Below are positions 49,179 through 59,206 of a stretch of 64,000 nucleotides of DNA, one piece after another (position 1 is the stretch's first letter; every line of letters starts with the position of its first letter). A program made the translations under genes and the position numbers. This stretch comes from Agarophyton chilense. Lineage: Eukaryota; Rhodophyta; Florideophyceae; Gracilariales; Gracilariaceae. The stretch covers positions 806,001-870,000 of the forward strand of contig JARGXX010000013.1 in assembly GCA_030374765.1 (NCBI GenBank), given 5' to 3'. The notes beneath the pieces were generated by a model. The model did not search any database and was not told the origin of the DNA. It saw only the letters and a program-made list of their open reading frames with translations.

Positions 49179-51725
49179 ATGCCACACATGCCACACATGC
49201 CTCACATACCGCTTATGCCTCCCATGCCGCGAATGAAGCGAATTCTACACCGCCGTCGTTCCTCCACTGGCGCCGCAGACGCCCATGTCACCCTGTCTCT
49301 TCACAAGGATGACTTCCACCAACTTGCCGCTACTGATCCGGAGGTCCCACCGCAGAAAACAGGTACTCTGCTCAAGTTCACCAACGTCATCAAGGGTTGG
49401 AAACCGCGCACCTTCACTCTTGAATATGGTCGCCTTGTGTACTCGGCCGCCGACAGTGATGACGGCGACTCCCCTGATTCATCCACACGCAACCTGTACG
49501 AGAAAGAACGCTCAAAGAAAAAGCGCTCAAAGAAGCTTCGCATCTTCAAGCGTGCATTCAGCCGTGACGAAAAAGAGCGCGATGTCAAGGGGGCTATCAC
49601 GTTGCTAAACGCTGTCATTACCCCAGATGACTCTGATAGCTGTCGCTTTGCAATCGACGTTGGACATGACGTGTATCATCTCAAGGCTGAAACCAGAGAA
49701 GGGCGCGATGAGTGGGTCCAAGTTTTGAAAGCGTCCAATGCATATTTCCGCGCTCTCATACAAAGAGCTGTTTCTCGCTCCCGAAAGCGTCCAAGTCCTC
49801 ATACAAGTCCGAGAGGAAAGATTCTAAAGCGCAAGTTATCTCAGAAAACCCTCGATTCTGTCGTGGCATGCGCGAAGCCTTCCAGTCCGGCGCAAATCAA
49901 TCAGATCTCCGACGATAGTGAGGAATCAGTTTTGGAAGATGATGGCCTAAGAGAGGCTGAACAGAGCCGCAGGGCCCTAATGAACGAATTGGAACGCGTT
50001 CTTGGCGTATGGAGAAAAGAACTCTTGGCGACCGATTCTTCTTCGTTGGACAGTGGTGAACTGCTGAGAATCTTGGCTTCTACCTTCAGGGATCTTGGCG
50101 CTAGCGCTCATGGCCGAACCATCACTAGTGATCATGTCAGAGAAACTACAAAAGGCCTAATCGATCTAACTTCCTGGTGCCTTAATGTTTTGCAGACAAA
50201 CGATGAAATGTTCGACAGGCGTCTCAAAGCGGACCTTACTCGCCTCATGTCAAACCACCTTCCGGTCTTCCCCCATAACGCTGTGCCGCAAGTACCACAA
50301 GATATCCACAGAGTTTTGGACGAATCTAGCGAAGATGAATTTGTTGATGCTCTTTCGCGAGTTGCAAGTTTACGCAGTTCAGCGAGACTATCCGGAGTCT
50401 TCGCGCCCTCATATAAGCCTTTACTAGAATCTGCGCTTCAAATTATTGACGAGGATGAAGTTTTCGAAGAAAAGAAGGTCGGTGAACCGACTGATGGAAT
50501 CAAGCGCATTAGCACAAGGATTTTGTCTCATTCACTGAAAGGGGAGAGATTATCTCTTCCATCACTTCCGCCGAACAGAGAAAAGCCAAATGTGCTCACA
50601 CTGTTGAAGGATTCTGTTGGCAAGGATTTATCACGTATCAGTTTTCCTGTCAGTCTCAACGAACCGACTTCCTTCGTTCAGCGGCTAGGGGAAGACATTG
50701 AGTATAGCGAATTGCTCGACGAAGGTGCGGGTGAGGCGGACCCAAACCGTAGAATGATGTTCGTCGCGGTCATGGTAATATCTCACTACAGTTCTACTTT
50801 GGGACGGATTGCAAAGCCTTTCAACCCTCTGCTCGGAGAAACTGCCTGTATTATCCGCCCAAAGAAGGGAAAAGGTATTCGCTTCATCGCTGAACAAGTG
50901 AGTCATCATCCTCCTGTATCTGCGTGTTACGCAGAAGGATCAGGTGCATCATGGAAATATTATAACGCGATTGAAGTGAAACACAAATTTTGGGGTAAGA
51001 GCCTGGAAATCATTCCAACCGGCTTGAATCATGTGGAGTTTCCTGAAACCGGAGACCACTATGTGTTCAATCAAATAACCACATGTGTGCACAACATCGT
51101 TATTGGGAGAATGTGGCTTGATAATTACGGACAGATGGAAATCGTCAACAGAACGAACGGTGGACGATGTGTAATTGACTTCAGCAAGACTGGGTGGATG
51201 AGCGATGCTAGCTCCTTTGGTGCCATAACAGGCACTGTCTATGATGCCAGTGGGGCTGAAAAGATCAAGATTGGAGGCAACTGGACAAACAGCGTGTACG
51301 AGGAATTGGGGGGACGGAAGCGTAACGTTTTGTGGCAAGCACGAGAGCGACCACCAGAGGCTCTATCGCAAACTTACAACATGACTGAATGGGCTATTTC
51401 GATGAACGCTCCAGTACATGACGATGAAAGGAAGTTCATCGCTCCCACAGATAGTAGATTACGGCCGGACCAGAGAGCTCTAGAAAATGGCAAGTACGAC
51501 GAAGCAGCCAACCTTAAGAACGCTCTTGAGGAATCTCAACGTGACCGCCGCAAACGAATGGAGGATGCGGGTGCGAAGTGGGAGCCGCAGTGGTTCCGGA
51601 AAGTGGTTGATGAGAAAACGGGGTGTACAGATTACAGATACGGTGGGGGATACTTTGAGAAACACGCCAAAGGGGATTGGAAAGACTGCACCAACATCTT
51701 CGCGATTGATGCTAGTGAGCTTTAG
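49179..51725 (+). CDS. Oxysterol-binding protein-related protein with PH domain (long ORP)
   Basis: The frame is open from 48627, but the first 184 codons are translated pyrimidine-rich leader, so the start is placed at the Met cluster near 49179 (MPHMPHMPHIPLMPPMPRM), giving 848 residues; any of these Mets could serve. A PH domain follows (KTGTLLKFTNVIKGWKPRTF ... KAETREGRDEWVQVLKASNA, about residues 50-150), then a charged linker, then the ORD: SRISFPVSLNEPTSFVQRLG, KPFNPLLGETACII, signature EQVSHHPPVSACY, and late RPDQRALENGKYD and WFRKVVDEKTGC. The PH domain would recruit the protein to a phosphoinositide-bearing membrane, and the ORD exchanges sterol or other lipid. It is a paralogue of the short ORP at 29962. 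Confidence 0.92.
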   Translation: MPHMPHMPHIPLMPPMPRMKRILHRRRSSTGAADAHVTLSLHKDDFHQLAATDPEVPPQKTGTLLKFTNVIKGWKPRTFTLEYGRLVYSAADSDDGDSPDSSTRNLYEKERSKKKRSKKLRIFKRAFSRDEKERDVKGAITLLNAVITPDDSDSCRFAIDVGHDVYHLKAETREGRDEWVQVLKASNAYFRALIQRAVSRSRKRPSPHTSPRGKILKRKLSQKTLDSVVACAKPSSPAQINQISDDSEESVLEDDGLREAEQSRRALMNELERVLGVWRKELLATDSSSLDSGELLRILASTFRDLGASAHGRTITSDHVRETTKGLIDLTSWCLNVLQTNDEMFDRRLKADLTRLMSNHLPVFPHNAVPQVPQDIHRVLDESSEDEFVDALSRVASLRSSARLSGVFAPSYKPLLESALQIIDEDEVFEEKKVGEPTDGIKRISTRILSHSLKGERLSLPSLPPNREKPNVLTLLKDSVGKDLSRISFPVSLNEPTSFVQRLGEDIEYSELLDEGAGEADPNRRMMFVAVMVISHYSSTLGRIAKPFNPLLGETACIIRPKKGKGIRFIAEQVSHHPPVSACYAEGSGASWKYYNAIEVKHKFWGKSLEIIPTGLNHVEFPETGDHYVFNQITTCVHNIVIGRMWLDNYGQMEIVNRTNGGRCVIDFSKTGWMSDASSFGAITGTVYDASGAEKIKIGGNWTNSVYEELGGRKRNVLWQARERPPEALSQTYNMTEWAISMNAPVHDDERKFIAPTDSRLRPDQRALENGKYDEAANLKNALEESQRDRRKRMEDAGAKWEPQWFRKVVDEKTGCTDYRYGGGYFEKHAKGDWKDCTNIFAIDASEL

Positions 51726-51822
51726 TTTGGTATAAAACAACTGACCAACATAAATTGTAACTGCACCAACTCAACTTTCGATTTGATGAAAGCCTTTTAG
51801 ATGCGGAACAAGTCGTGCAACT

Positions 51823-52900
51823 TCACTCCTGAGTTGCACTGCGCCGATCTCTTTGCAACCCCTGTCGGATGAGCTTGTCTGCGATTGTAAAGAACTTGAT
51901 GAGCTCCAGATCTTGCGGTAGTTGTTGCAGCTGTGCTTCTGCTTTGTATTTGCTTGGATATTTTTGACATTATTCATATGGTACGACGTCCATGGCTTTG
52001 GAATAGGGAGAAAAGAATCGCAAGATAGGAAGAGAGAGCACGTAAAATGTATCACATACCCGTTCCTGACATAGTCTCGAGGGGTAAAAAGCAAGACTGA
52101 TTTCGACATATCCAGGCTCAAGCTTTTGAATGATGTCTCACGCTTTGTAGAAAAACCGAGGTATTGAAATGCAGCCAGGGCCAGAACTCGCGCTTCGTAA
52201 CAGCTGCCGGATATCACGATTTGGTGTTCTCATAGCGTGCCTTAGACCATACAATCGCATGTTGAGAGGAGCTTCTTTCGGGAGAATTAGCAAACCGCAA
52301 GAACGCTGTTCGACAAATTGTAGAGGTTCTGGTGATTTGCAACTCTCCATCCCGTCCGCTGTCCATTCTTGATCTGCTCTATCGACCAAAGCACAAAGGA
52401 CGGATGCATAGGGACTCCGTCGGACACCACAAACCACGGGCCCCGCCAAAATCAAGACACCAACTTACATACGTATTGATCAGGTATACGAGAGCGGTCT
52501 TCGTCGCGCTGGCAAACTCGCCGATATCCCCAAAATAGCAGAAGACCACTGAATCGATTTTATCTGCATCCAAGAAATGTTCTCAAATAGAAAGGAACAG
52601 CAGCTCAACAACTGAGGTATGAGATGCTGGGAAGATATGATAGAAACAAAGAATTACATCGGAAAATGGTAGGTGAGGAGGTGTTCCAATGTATCACACG
52701 TAAAGATTCCGACAAGATCTGGATCAAAAAGTCAAGAAGAGCAGCAGTAGACTGTCATTCTGTCAGCATCAGTATCGTTCGTTATATAGTTTGTCCCTGG
52801 TGCCAGAGGGCAGCAAAAACTTTCGACGATTCCGCCACTGTGGGATGGAGTTTGCAAAAAAGATTCAGGATGACAGGCCGAGTAAGCCGCTCATAGAGAG
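51823..52900 (-). CDS. Unrecognised multi-exon gene, partial model
   Basis: Coding-like exon pieces occur on the minus strand. The last is 51931-51823 (LQQLPQDLELIKFFTIADKL then IRQGLQRDRRSATQE and stop), joined in phase to 52060 and above (IIQKLEPGYVEISLAFYPSR, LCQER) through a GTATGT donor. Further up are LDADKIDSVVFCYFGDIGEF with ATKTALVYLINTY before GTAAGT (52570-52470), and RLTRPVILNLFCKLHPTVAE (52890-52820). The connections between these and the frame of the middle part (52140-52455) could not be settled by eye. No family is recognised. Position is between the long ORP and Las1. Confidence 0.35.
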
Positions 52901-53423
52901 AGAAAAAAAGTAAATCGTTTCTTTCCAAGTGCCGGGTGTCACGAACTCTCAAACCGACACCTATCGACAAATGATGTCCCGGATTTTCAGAAGTACAGTT
53001 GGGGGGTTGGAAGATAGTTTAAGTGGATAGAAGGGAGATCTCGTCTCAAAAAGTAGTCGAAACTAGGTCAGTAAGGCGATATGATTGCGAACGATCTCTC
53101 TTCAGTTTTCATGAGGAAACGAAGTTGTTGTACAGGTAGTAGTGATCTGTCTATCGTTTCTGTCAACTCAATACTTTTGACGTTGACGTCAGGATCGACA
53201 TCAAAATTTTCGGCCTTGTTCCGCAGCGGTTAGGTCTATGAATATTCAACATTGAACCAGTGCAAGTCGCAGGGAAGATTCCCAACACGACCTCCCCGGG
53301 CCCTAAGGACCAACCGCGTTCTTGCTTCTTTTGCGTTACTTCTAGCTGGTGATCAATGTTCCGGTACTCCCTACCACGAGCCATGAGTCAGCAACATTCA
53401 AAGTTGAAACGGTGGCGAAAGTA

Positions 53424-54575
53424 TCAGCTATCTTGGGCAGCAACCAAACTCGTGAAGTGATTTGTTAAGGTTTCTATCTTTTCGACTTCCCCTGCTGTTG
53501 GAATCCGGTTTCGTTTTCGAGCTGACTCTTCACTTATGGCAACCATTGGTAAACCATCAAATTGTTTGGAAGACGCACCATACTTATGAGGTGTATCATT
53601 TACGTCGTCCCCTTCTATTGACAAGCTTCCTGAATAGATCTTAATCTCTTTCAAGCGGGGTGGTCTCGTTTGCCCAGGAATGAGACCTAATGAAAGTCTC
53701 TTCCAGGCTTCGGGATTCTTGCATCTTCTCCATCGCTTTCTGCTTGGGCTGTTCTTATAAATGGGTAACTGCCTCACATACTGCGCTCCTCTGCTTTGTA
53801 GTTTTCTTATGATTGTGTTTATCTTATAAACAGTTGTGTCGACCTCATCGTCTTCCGAACATAGGTTGGTGGACAAAAACGAAGCGTAATCAAACCCCAC
53901 GTTCTCATGCGTATGCCCAGGTCTGCTTTCAAAGACTACCTTGAGGTCCAACAGCGATTTCGGCAGCCTATTTATAAGATTTGTATGTTGAGGTTTCCAA
54001 TAGAATTGCTCTAGCCAGAACAAAGCTTGCTTTGCTCCTGATTCGAGAGCAGTTAGCCTTGGCAACAAATTATGGCATGATTGGTGACGAATATCGACCA
54101 GGGTTAGAGGCAAGCCGAGCTCTACCGCAAGCCCATAGACACTACGTGCCGTCGCTCCTTGTGCTCGAGGCTGAATACGATCCGTTAAGCCATTAACCAG
54201 TCTCGTGATTGTCATAGAAAGACTCAATCTTTGAGTATATGGATCAGGAGAAGGGTTCTTCAATTGACACGCTAGTGCAACACTAGAAAGAACTGAAATG
54301 GGAACAGAACCTCGGCGTCTTACCTGATAGAGCGCAATTCGAGCTTTCGCCTGCTCTATTTTCCCAGCCGTTAGCATGGTCTTGAGCTCCAACCACTCTG
54401 ACCAACTAGCCCACGGCAAAACACGGGTGCCGTCTGGAAGAGCTCTCATTGCTCTTGTCGAACGCTGTAAGACTTGGAGAATCAAAAGACGTGATCGTCG
54501 TATCGGGAACGACAAACACAAGATAAGGTTTGGGTTCACAATTCCCTCGGTGCGCTCAGACGACGTTGCTACCAC
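53424..54575 (-). CDS. LAS1: Las1-like pre-rRNA processing endonuclease
   Basis: 383 residues, intronless; a second start at residue 43 (MRALPDGTRVLPW) is equally plausible. The N-terminal Las1 (HEPN) domain is clear: LPWASWSEWLELKTML, RRRGSVPISVLSSVALACQL, SMTITRLVNGLTDRIQ, then the catalytic RHxxxH motif as VDIRHQSCHNLLPRL (about residues 163-168) and ALFWLEQFYWKP. Las1, with the kinase Grc3/NOL9, cuts ITS2 during 27S/32S pre-rRNA maturation in the nucleolus. The C-terminal half (from about 220) is basic and variable, as in other Las1 proteins, and ends without a known motif. The gene is divergent from the GPx gene, 181 bp apart. Confidence 0.88.
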   Translation of the reverse strand: MVATSSERTEGIVNPNLILCLSFPIRRSRLLILQVLQRSTRAMRALPDGTRVLPWASWSEWLELKTMLTAGKIEQAKARIALYQVRRRGSVPISVLSSVALACQLKNPSPDPYTQRLSLSMTITRLVNGLTDRIQPRAQGATARSVYGLAVELGLPLTLVDIRHQSCHNLLPRLTALESGAKQALFWLEQFYWKPQHTNLINRLPKSLLDLKVVFESRPGHTHENVGFDYASFLSTNLCSEDDEVDTTVYKINTIIRKLQSRGAQYVRQLPIYKNSPSRKRWRRCKNPEAWKRLSLGLIPGQTRPPRLKEIKIYSGSLSIEGDDVNDTPHKYGASSKQFDGLPMVAISEESARKRNRIPTAGEVEKIETLTNHFTSLVAAQDS

Positions 54576-54756
54576 AAGTCAAACCGAATACATGAGCCTG
54601 TGAGAGCCACAGCTCTATTTCGCAAAATCTCGTCGTCGTCGATTAGTTGGCACTCAAAAGAATCCAAGAGGTCGGCGCACCACTTGCGAATGGATAACCC
54701 TTTTTCTCTCGCTGACCGCATTCACAGCCTCCCCTGATCCAGGATCGATATCTTGC

Positions 54757-55611
54757 TTGGCTCCGCTCGTGCTTCCGTTTTCCAAAATTATGATTGCAGA
54801 GAACCACGCGGGGCGTTGTTCGTTTGTTGGTTTCGTTCGTTTTTCACTTAAAACACATTTCACAGACAAAGCACGCCCGTTGGAAACACGGTCTCCAGAG
54901 CCCGTGCCGAGTCGACACTGTCGACGAGCCCCATTTTTTTGTAGTGCTCGCGATAAAACGTCTAATTGGTCTGCAGATCTTCAGTCGAAAGTTTCTCGCC
55001 GTGATTTTTGCCGCGTTGTCGCTGCTAGTGTTGCAGTTCCTAGTTTTGGTTTACCACCGGCCCAAGCACTCGCGGAAACTCACTCAGTCTACGACATTGT
55101 TGCAGTGAAACACGGAAGACCGTTCGCCCTGGAGGCTTATCGCAACAAGTTAACTCTTTTTGTGAACGTTGCTTCGTACTGCGCTCTTACACCACAATAC
55201 GAGGGCCTTGTCGCCCTACATGACAAGTATCAACCGCAGGGCTTTGAAATCGTAGCTTCGCCGTGTGACCAGTTCGGCCGTCAGGAGCCCGGGTCAAACC
55301 AAGAGATCTGCGCCTTTGCAAAACAACAGTTCGGCGCCAAATTCTTACTGTTGGATAAGCTGAACGTGAATGACGGACCGCAAGGTGTTTCTCCCCTCTA
55401 CAAGTTTTTGAAAGATACAAGCCCGGAAGGGACTGGACAAAGAGTTAGCTGGAATTTTGAAAAGTTTCTTGTGGGGGTAGATGGCAAAGTCTTAAGGCGA
55501 TACAAGCCAGGGATTCTTCCTGAGAACATCGAAGGAGATATAAAGTGGGCTTTGGACCATCTTGGTGAAGTCTTACCCCCGAAGAAGAAACCAACTCTCG
55601 GAGTCGAGTAA
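54757..55611 (+). CDS. Glutathione peroxidase-like protein, predicted thylakoid lumen
   Basis: 284 residues. Residues 1-75 resemble a plastid transit peptide; SRRDFCRVVAASVAVPS (80-96) and PAQALA (101-106) look like a twin-arginine lumen signal with cleavage after Ala106. The mature part is a thioredoxin-fold GPx: resolving strand FVNVASYCALTPQYEGL with peroxidatic Cys142, SPCDQFGRQEPG with Gln172, and VSWNFEKFLVG with Trp232, completing the catalytic set; a Cys replaces selenocysteine as in plant GPx. It reduces hydroperoxides using thioredoxin or glutathione. Alternative Met at residue 12. The next gene begins 2 nt after the stop. Confidence 0.9.
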   Translation: MAPLVLPFSKIMIAENHAGRCSFVGFVRFSLKTHFTDKARPLETRSPEPVPSRHCRRAPFFCSARDKTSNWSADLQSKVSRRDFCRVVAASVAVPSFGLPPAQALAETHSVYDIVAVKHGRPFALEAYRNKLTLFVNVASYCALTPQYEGLVALHDKYQPQGFEIVASPCDQFGRQEPGSNQEICAFAKQQFGAKFLLLDKLNVNDGPQGVSPLYKFLKDTSPEGTGQRVSWNFEKFLVGVDGKVLRRYKPGILPENIEGDIKWALDHLGEVLPPKKKPTLGVE

Positions 55612-55613
55612 GC

Positions 55614-55976
55614 ATGGGGGCTACCGTGGACGTTGGACCGAACAAGGCTATAATGAAGACAAAAAGATGGAGAGGAATATATGAGGTGATGACAGCAAAG
55701 AGCAAATCCTGGAAGAGTTCAAGGTCACTGATTACGAACGAGCACTATGATATGATGCCGCCTAGTATAGCAACCTACGTCAATATCGATGCGCCCCCGA
55801 GCATGCTTCCAGCTAAGAAGTATTGTGACATCACGGGACTACCAGCAAAATATATGGACCCAGTGACCAAGATTCGCTTTGTTTCTAAAGAGGCGTTCCG
55901 GAAGGCGCGAGACCTGCCTGATCACAAAGTCGAGGAGTTCCTGTCTTTGCGTCAGGCACAAATAAGAATAAAGTAG
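55614..55976 (+). CDS. INO80 complex subunit IES6/INO80C-like (YL1 C-terminal domain)
   Basis: 120 residues. The C-terminal half is a YL1_C domain: APPSMLPAKKYCDITGLPAK then YMDPVTKIRFVSKEAF and VEEFLSLRQAQ. The N-terminal MKTKRWRGIYEV segment matches the short basic lead of IES6-type proteins, and the small size separates it from the larger SWR1 subunit YL1/Swc2. IES6 pairs with Arp5 in the INO80 nucleosome remodeller. The first ATG lies 2 nt downstream of the GPx stop; an internal ATG at residue 14 is possible. Confidence 0.85.
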   Translation: MGATVDVGPNKAIMKTKRWRGIYEVMTAKSKSWKSSRSLITNEHYDMMPPSIATYVNIDAPPSMLPAKKYCDITGLPAKYMDPVTKIRFVSKEAFRKARDLPDHKVEEFLSLRQAQIRIK

Positions 55977-57468
55977 CAACGAAAACAAGACCATGCTGTG
56001 AGACGAACGTCGTAACGTGCAGTTCTGTAATTTTCGCACCCTTAGCCCGAGCATTGGTGCGAACGTAAACGTATCCTAAACGCACTTCCACTACTAAAGA
56101 GCAGGTAATGAGGTTTTAATCATAAGTGAAAAAATGTTTCCAGTCTTCTTCACGACATGCGGTTCTTCGCTAATCAGTTCGTCGCTAATCACCACCAGAT
56201 AGATGGTTCAAATTTGATCCCTTGAGATGTAGGGAAACACGATTCAACTCCCACAGTAGTGTAAACGAAACAAACTAGAGCTAGACAATTGGCGATGAAC
56301 AAGACGATTCAATCGTCTTGTTTTAGACTGTGCGAAAAATATGAAGGGAAAAGTTCTCAATCTTAAGCCTTATGAATCCGGCCATAGTCATCTATTTTCC
56401 AGGATAGCTGATGGTAGATCGAGTCGGAGAAGACTCACCAGGGAGATATTCACGGTGTTACGCACCCCATGCTCCTCTTTTTCGAAACCTGAACTACGTC
56501 TGGATTGAACAGAAATGATATCATGGTTAGAAACATGCTGAACACAAGAGGCGCATGGCATTGTGTGGAAGATCTTGTAAACAGTCAATTTCATCAGAAA
56601 TTAAGCGGAATAGTATCCACACAGGCTTTCAACGCTGCTAGGATCAAAGTAAAGAGATTAAGCATATATTCTTGAAAGTATTCATCCGTTGACATTTGAC
56701 TGATTCTTCAGGGATGCATTTCGAAACTTACAATCATCAGCACAAGAGGCAGACGCCTTTTCAAGCTACATCAGAGGGCAGTCACAGGGACGATGGTACT
56801 GTACTATCATCGCGAAGCCACGACCAAAGTGTGGTTGATGTCGACTGCACAAAAACGGTTTGAAGGTCAGAATATGAACTTCGCAATAAGATTACTTGGG
56901 AGCAGTCCTCAGTTGGTTGATCCATTTCGCCCGTTGGGCAGTTCCACATCGCATGAAGCTCACAGAAGGCAATTCTCAAAAACAAGTCATCTCCGGACTG
57001 AGCTGGAATAGGTCGACGTACCTCTGACGAAAAACATCTTTGGGTCGAGAAATGCTATGCAAATTCTCAGATAGAGAGCTATCACATCTTCCTAACTCAA
57101 TGACAACCAAAGATGAAAGAAGACAGCCCAATGCGGGGCGTGCCGCGATGATGATCATACGAAAGAAAAATAAACTCTCGACGGCGATCGTGTTCTGGAG
57201 CACCACGTCGAACACGGAATTTACACGTGGCTAGCCGCGTCATAAAGTGTTTCCGTTTTAGATGATCTCCGGTGCAAAAACCACCAACCTCCGCTCGCTC
57301 TTATCTTTTCAGCAAGGGTTTACCGTTCGTCGACGCAGACGTATACGAGGGGACGGGAAGACCCTCGCTGATCGCCGTTAGCCTCAAAACTAACCATCTT
57401 CCAAAAGCTCTTCGTCTATCCTCCCAGATATTTTCTATCGCGCCGTCGCGCGAGTCACTACCATCGCG
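55977..57468. other. 1.5 kb without a confident gene
   Basis: Minus-strand ORFs at 56388-56594, 56782-56985 and 56976-57215 could be exons of an unrecognised gene, but no family or clear splice chain emerged. Confidence 0.4.
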
Positions 57469-58879
57469 ATGGCCTTTCTCCCACACCCACAACTTCCCGT
57501 CCGCGCAACACGCTCACCTTATACATCTATTCCTACACATGTCGATGAGCGCTCTGCGCTGGCGGTTAGTAGACGGCGGCGTGTCTTCGGTCTGCTGAGA
57601 GGTTCATCCAATTCAAAGATTGCGAGTGCCGTACGCATAGAAACGGTTTGTTCTGCGTCAAAGCGAGATGAGATGCGTCGCGCTATTTTGCTGCAAATTC
57701 AACAGAGAAATGAAGTTATTAGAAAGTCTAATGCGAAGCGTGAGAGGAAGTTTAAAGAAGAACTTATTTCGCTACGCGCTCCGAAACAATCTAATCTACA
57801 GCAACCCACTCCAGAACAGCCTACTCCAGAGCAGCCCACTCTAGAGCAGCCCACTCTAAAGCAGCCCACTCCAGAGCAGTCCACTCCAGAGCATCTTGCT
57901 CCTGACTACCCTGCATACGAACCACCCGCTCCCGAAACTCCTGCTGTTTCGCACGGCGAAGGCCTTGACCCGTCTCACGAACTGCTCCCGGTTCCGGAAC
58001 GGGAGTTGTTATCGCCATCTGAGCAGCTTGAATTGCTTTCGCAAGGACCAAAGTACGAAGAGATTTTGCAAGCACCTAAGCTCGACGAGCTCACTCCCGC
58101 TCCAAAATACGAAGAGCTTACTCAAGCACCGAAGTATGAAGAGATTACACAGGCACCAAAACACGAGGAACTTGTCGCCGGCCTGAAATCGAAAGAAACA
58201 GCTACGAGACCTGAAACAAGTAAGTTACGGAAGCCTACAACATTGCGTCGCAATTCTACGCGTGTTCAAGACCTGCATCTGTAATCAACGCTTCACGTGT
58301 TGCAGAATCTGCAATCGTAATATGCTATTTGAGCTCAAGCTGACTTTGTCTCCAGCGCCAACAACAGATACTCTCAAATCAAGGAATGGGGGAATAGACG
58401 AACTATACACCTCTCCATCAACTAGACCAGGCGAAGAATCTCAGAGTGAAACTGTTCTGGAAAAGGCGTTTCAAAAAATGTCTAAAACCGTTGAAACTGT
58501 CGTCGAAGAAACTAAAGATGGAATCGATGATGTCTTGGAAAACTTAACAGAGTCAAAGACGGAAGCAATCATTGAGGATAAAGAAGAAGTAGACACTCCA
58601 TCAAAAACAAAAGTGCAAGAGAAGCCATCTGACTCCAAAGCCCCTTCCATTGGGAAGGCTATCCTAGATGCTATTGTTGAGGGGGTTCCATCCAAGCTGA
58701 AGCCAAAAGACGTGCCCCAAACCAGTGACAAACGGGAGCTCATTTTTCTCGTAGACTCTGGCAAAGTCAAGAACCTCACAGTATCCAAACTGCGTCGCTT
58801 GTTGTCTGCCAACAGTTTGAAGACTTCTGGACGAAAAGCAGAATTAATTGCCAGACTGACATCTTTCGCCAAACAGTGA
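57469..58879 (+). CDS. Plastid-targeted SAP-domain protein with peptide repeats, two exons
   Basis: Exons 57469-58219 and 58356-58879 join in phase (donor GTAAGT, acceptor TTTGTCTCCAG), 424 residues. The start MAFLPHPQLPVRATRS has the early Phe and Ser/Arg content of red-algal and glaucophyte plastid transit peptides. A coiled basic segment (MRRAILLQIQQRNEV ... KRERKFKEELISLR) is followed by seven units of about five residues of the type PTPEQ (about 110-143), a Pro/Glu-rich spacer, and APKYEEL-type repeats (about 194-230). The end is a SAP motif, LTVSKLRRLLSANSLKTSGR with KAELIARL, which binds DNA. A role in the plastid nucleoid is plausible; plant pTAC3 is a SAP-bearing plastid protein, though similarity is limited to that motif. 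Confidence 0.75.
57797..57890 (+). repeat. Coding tandem repeat, about 15-bp units
   Basis: Repeated CC(A/T)GAGCAGCCCACTC-like units encode the PTPEQ/PTLEQ array of the SAP protein. Likely length-variable. Confidence 0.75.
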
Positions 58880-59206
58880 CCAAAGAACGCTGCCTATATC
58901 TGAATATTATCGTTGTGGACTGCAATGTAAAGATAGCTACTTAACGATGGAAACCTAGATATAGACGAAACATTTCTCGTGAGGCCAACGTCATACCTTC
59001 CTGCGCGCTTGGGATAGATACTTTTTATCATCTGGCTTTACAAAGTCGCGATCACTCATCTAAGACCACTACCATTGATACAAATCGACGGCAGTTGCTT
59101 TACAGGGCAAGCAATTCACCTCATGCTTGCACTTTGATGATCACCGTAAACTGGAAGTTCTCCTACCAATAGAACTTGATCCCTTTCATTCTTGGCGGTG
59201 ATTTTT
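58880..59206. other. Convergent intergenic region
   Basis: 3' flanks of the SAP gene (+) and HEAT gene (-). Nothing else seen. Confidence 0.5.

Noticed and set aside
57797-57890. CRISPR-like array
   Set aside because: The short units are contiguous without spacers and encode a peptide repeat in frame.
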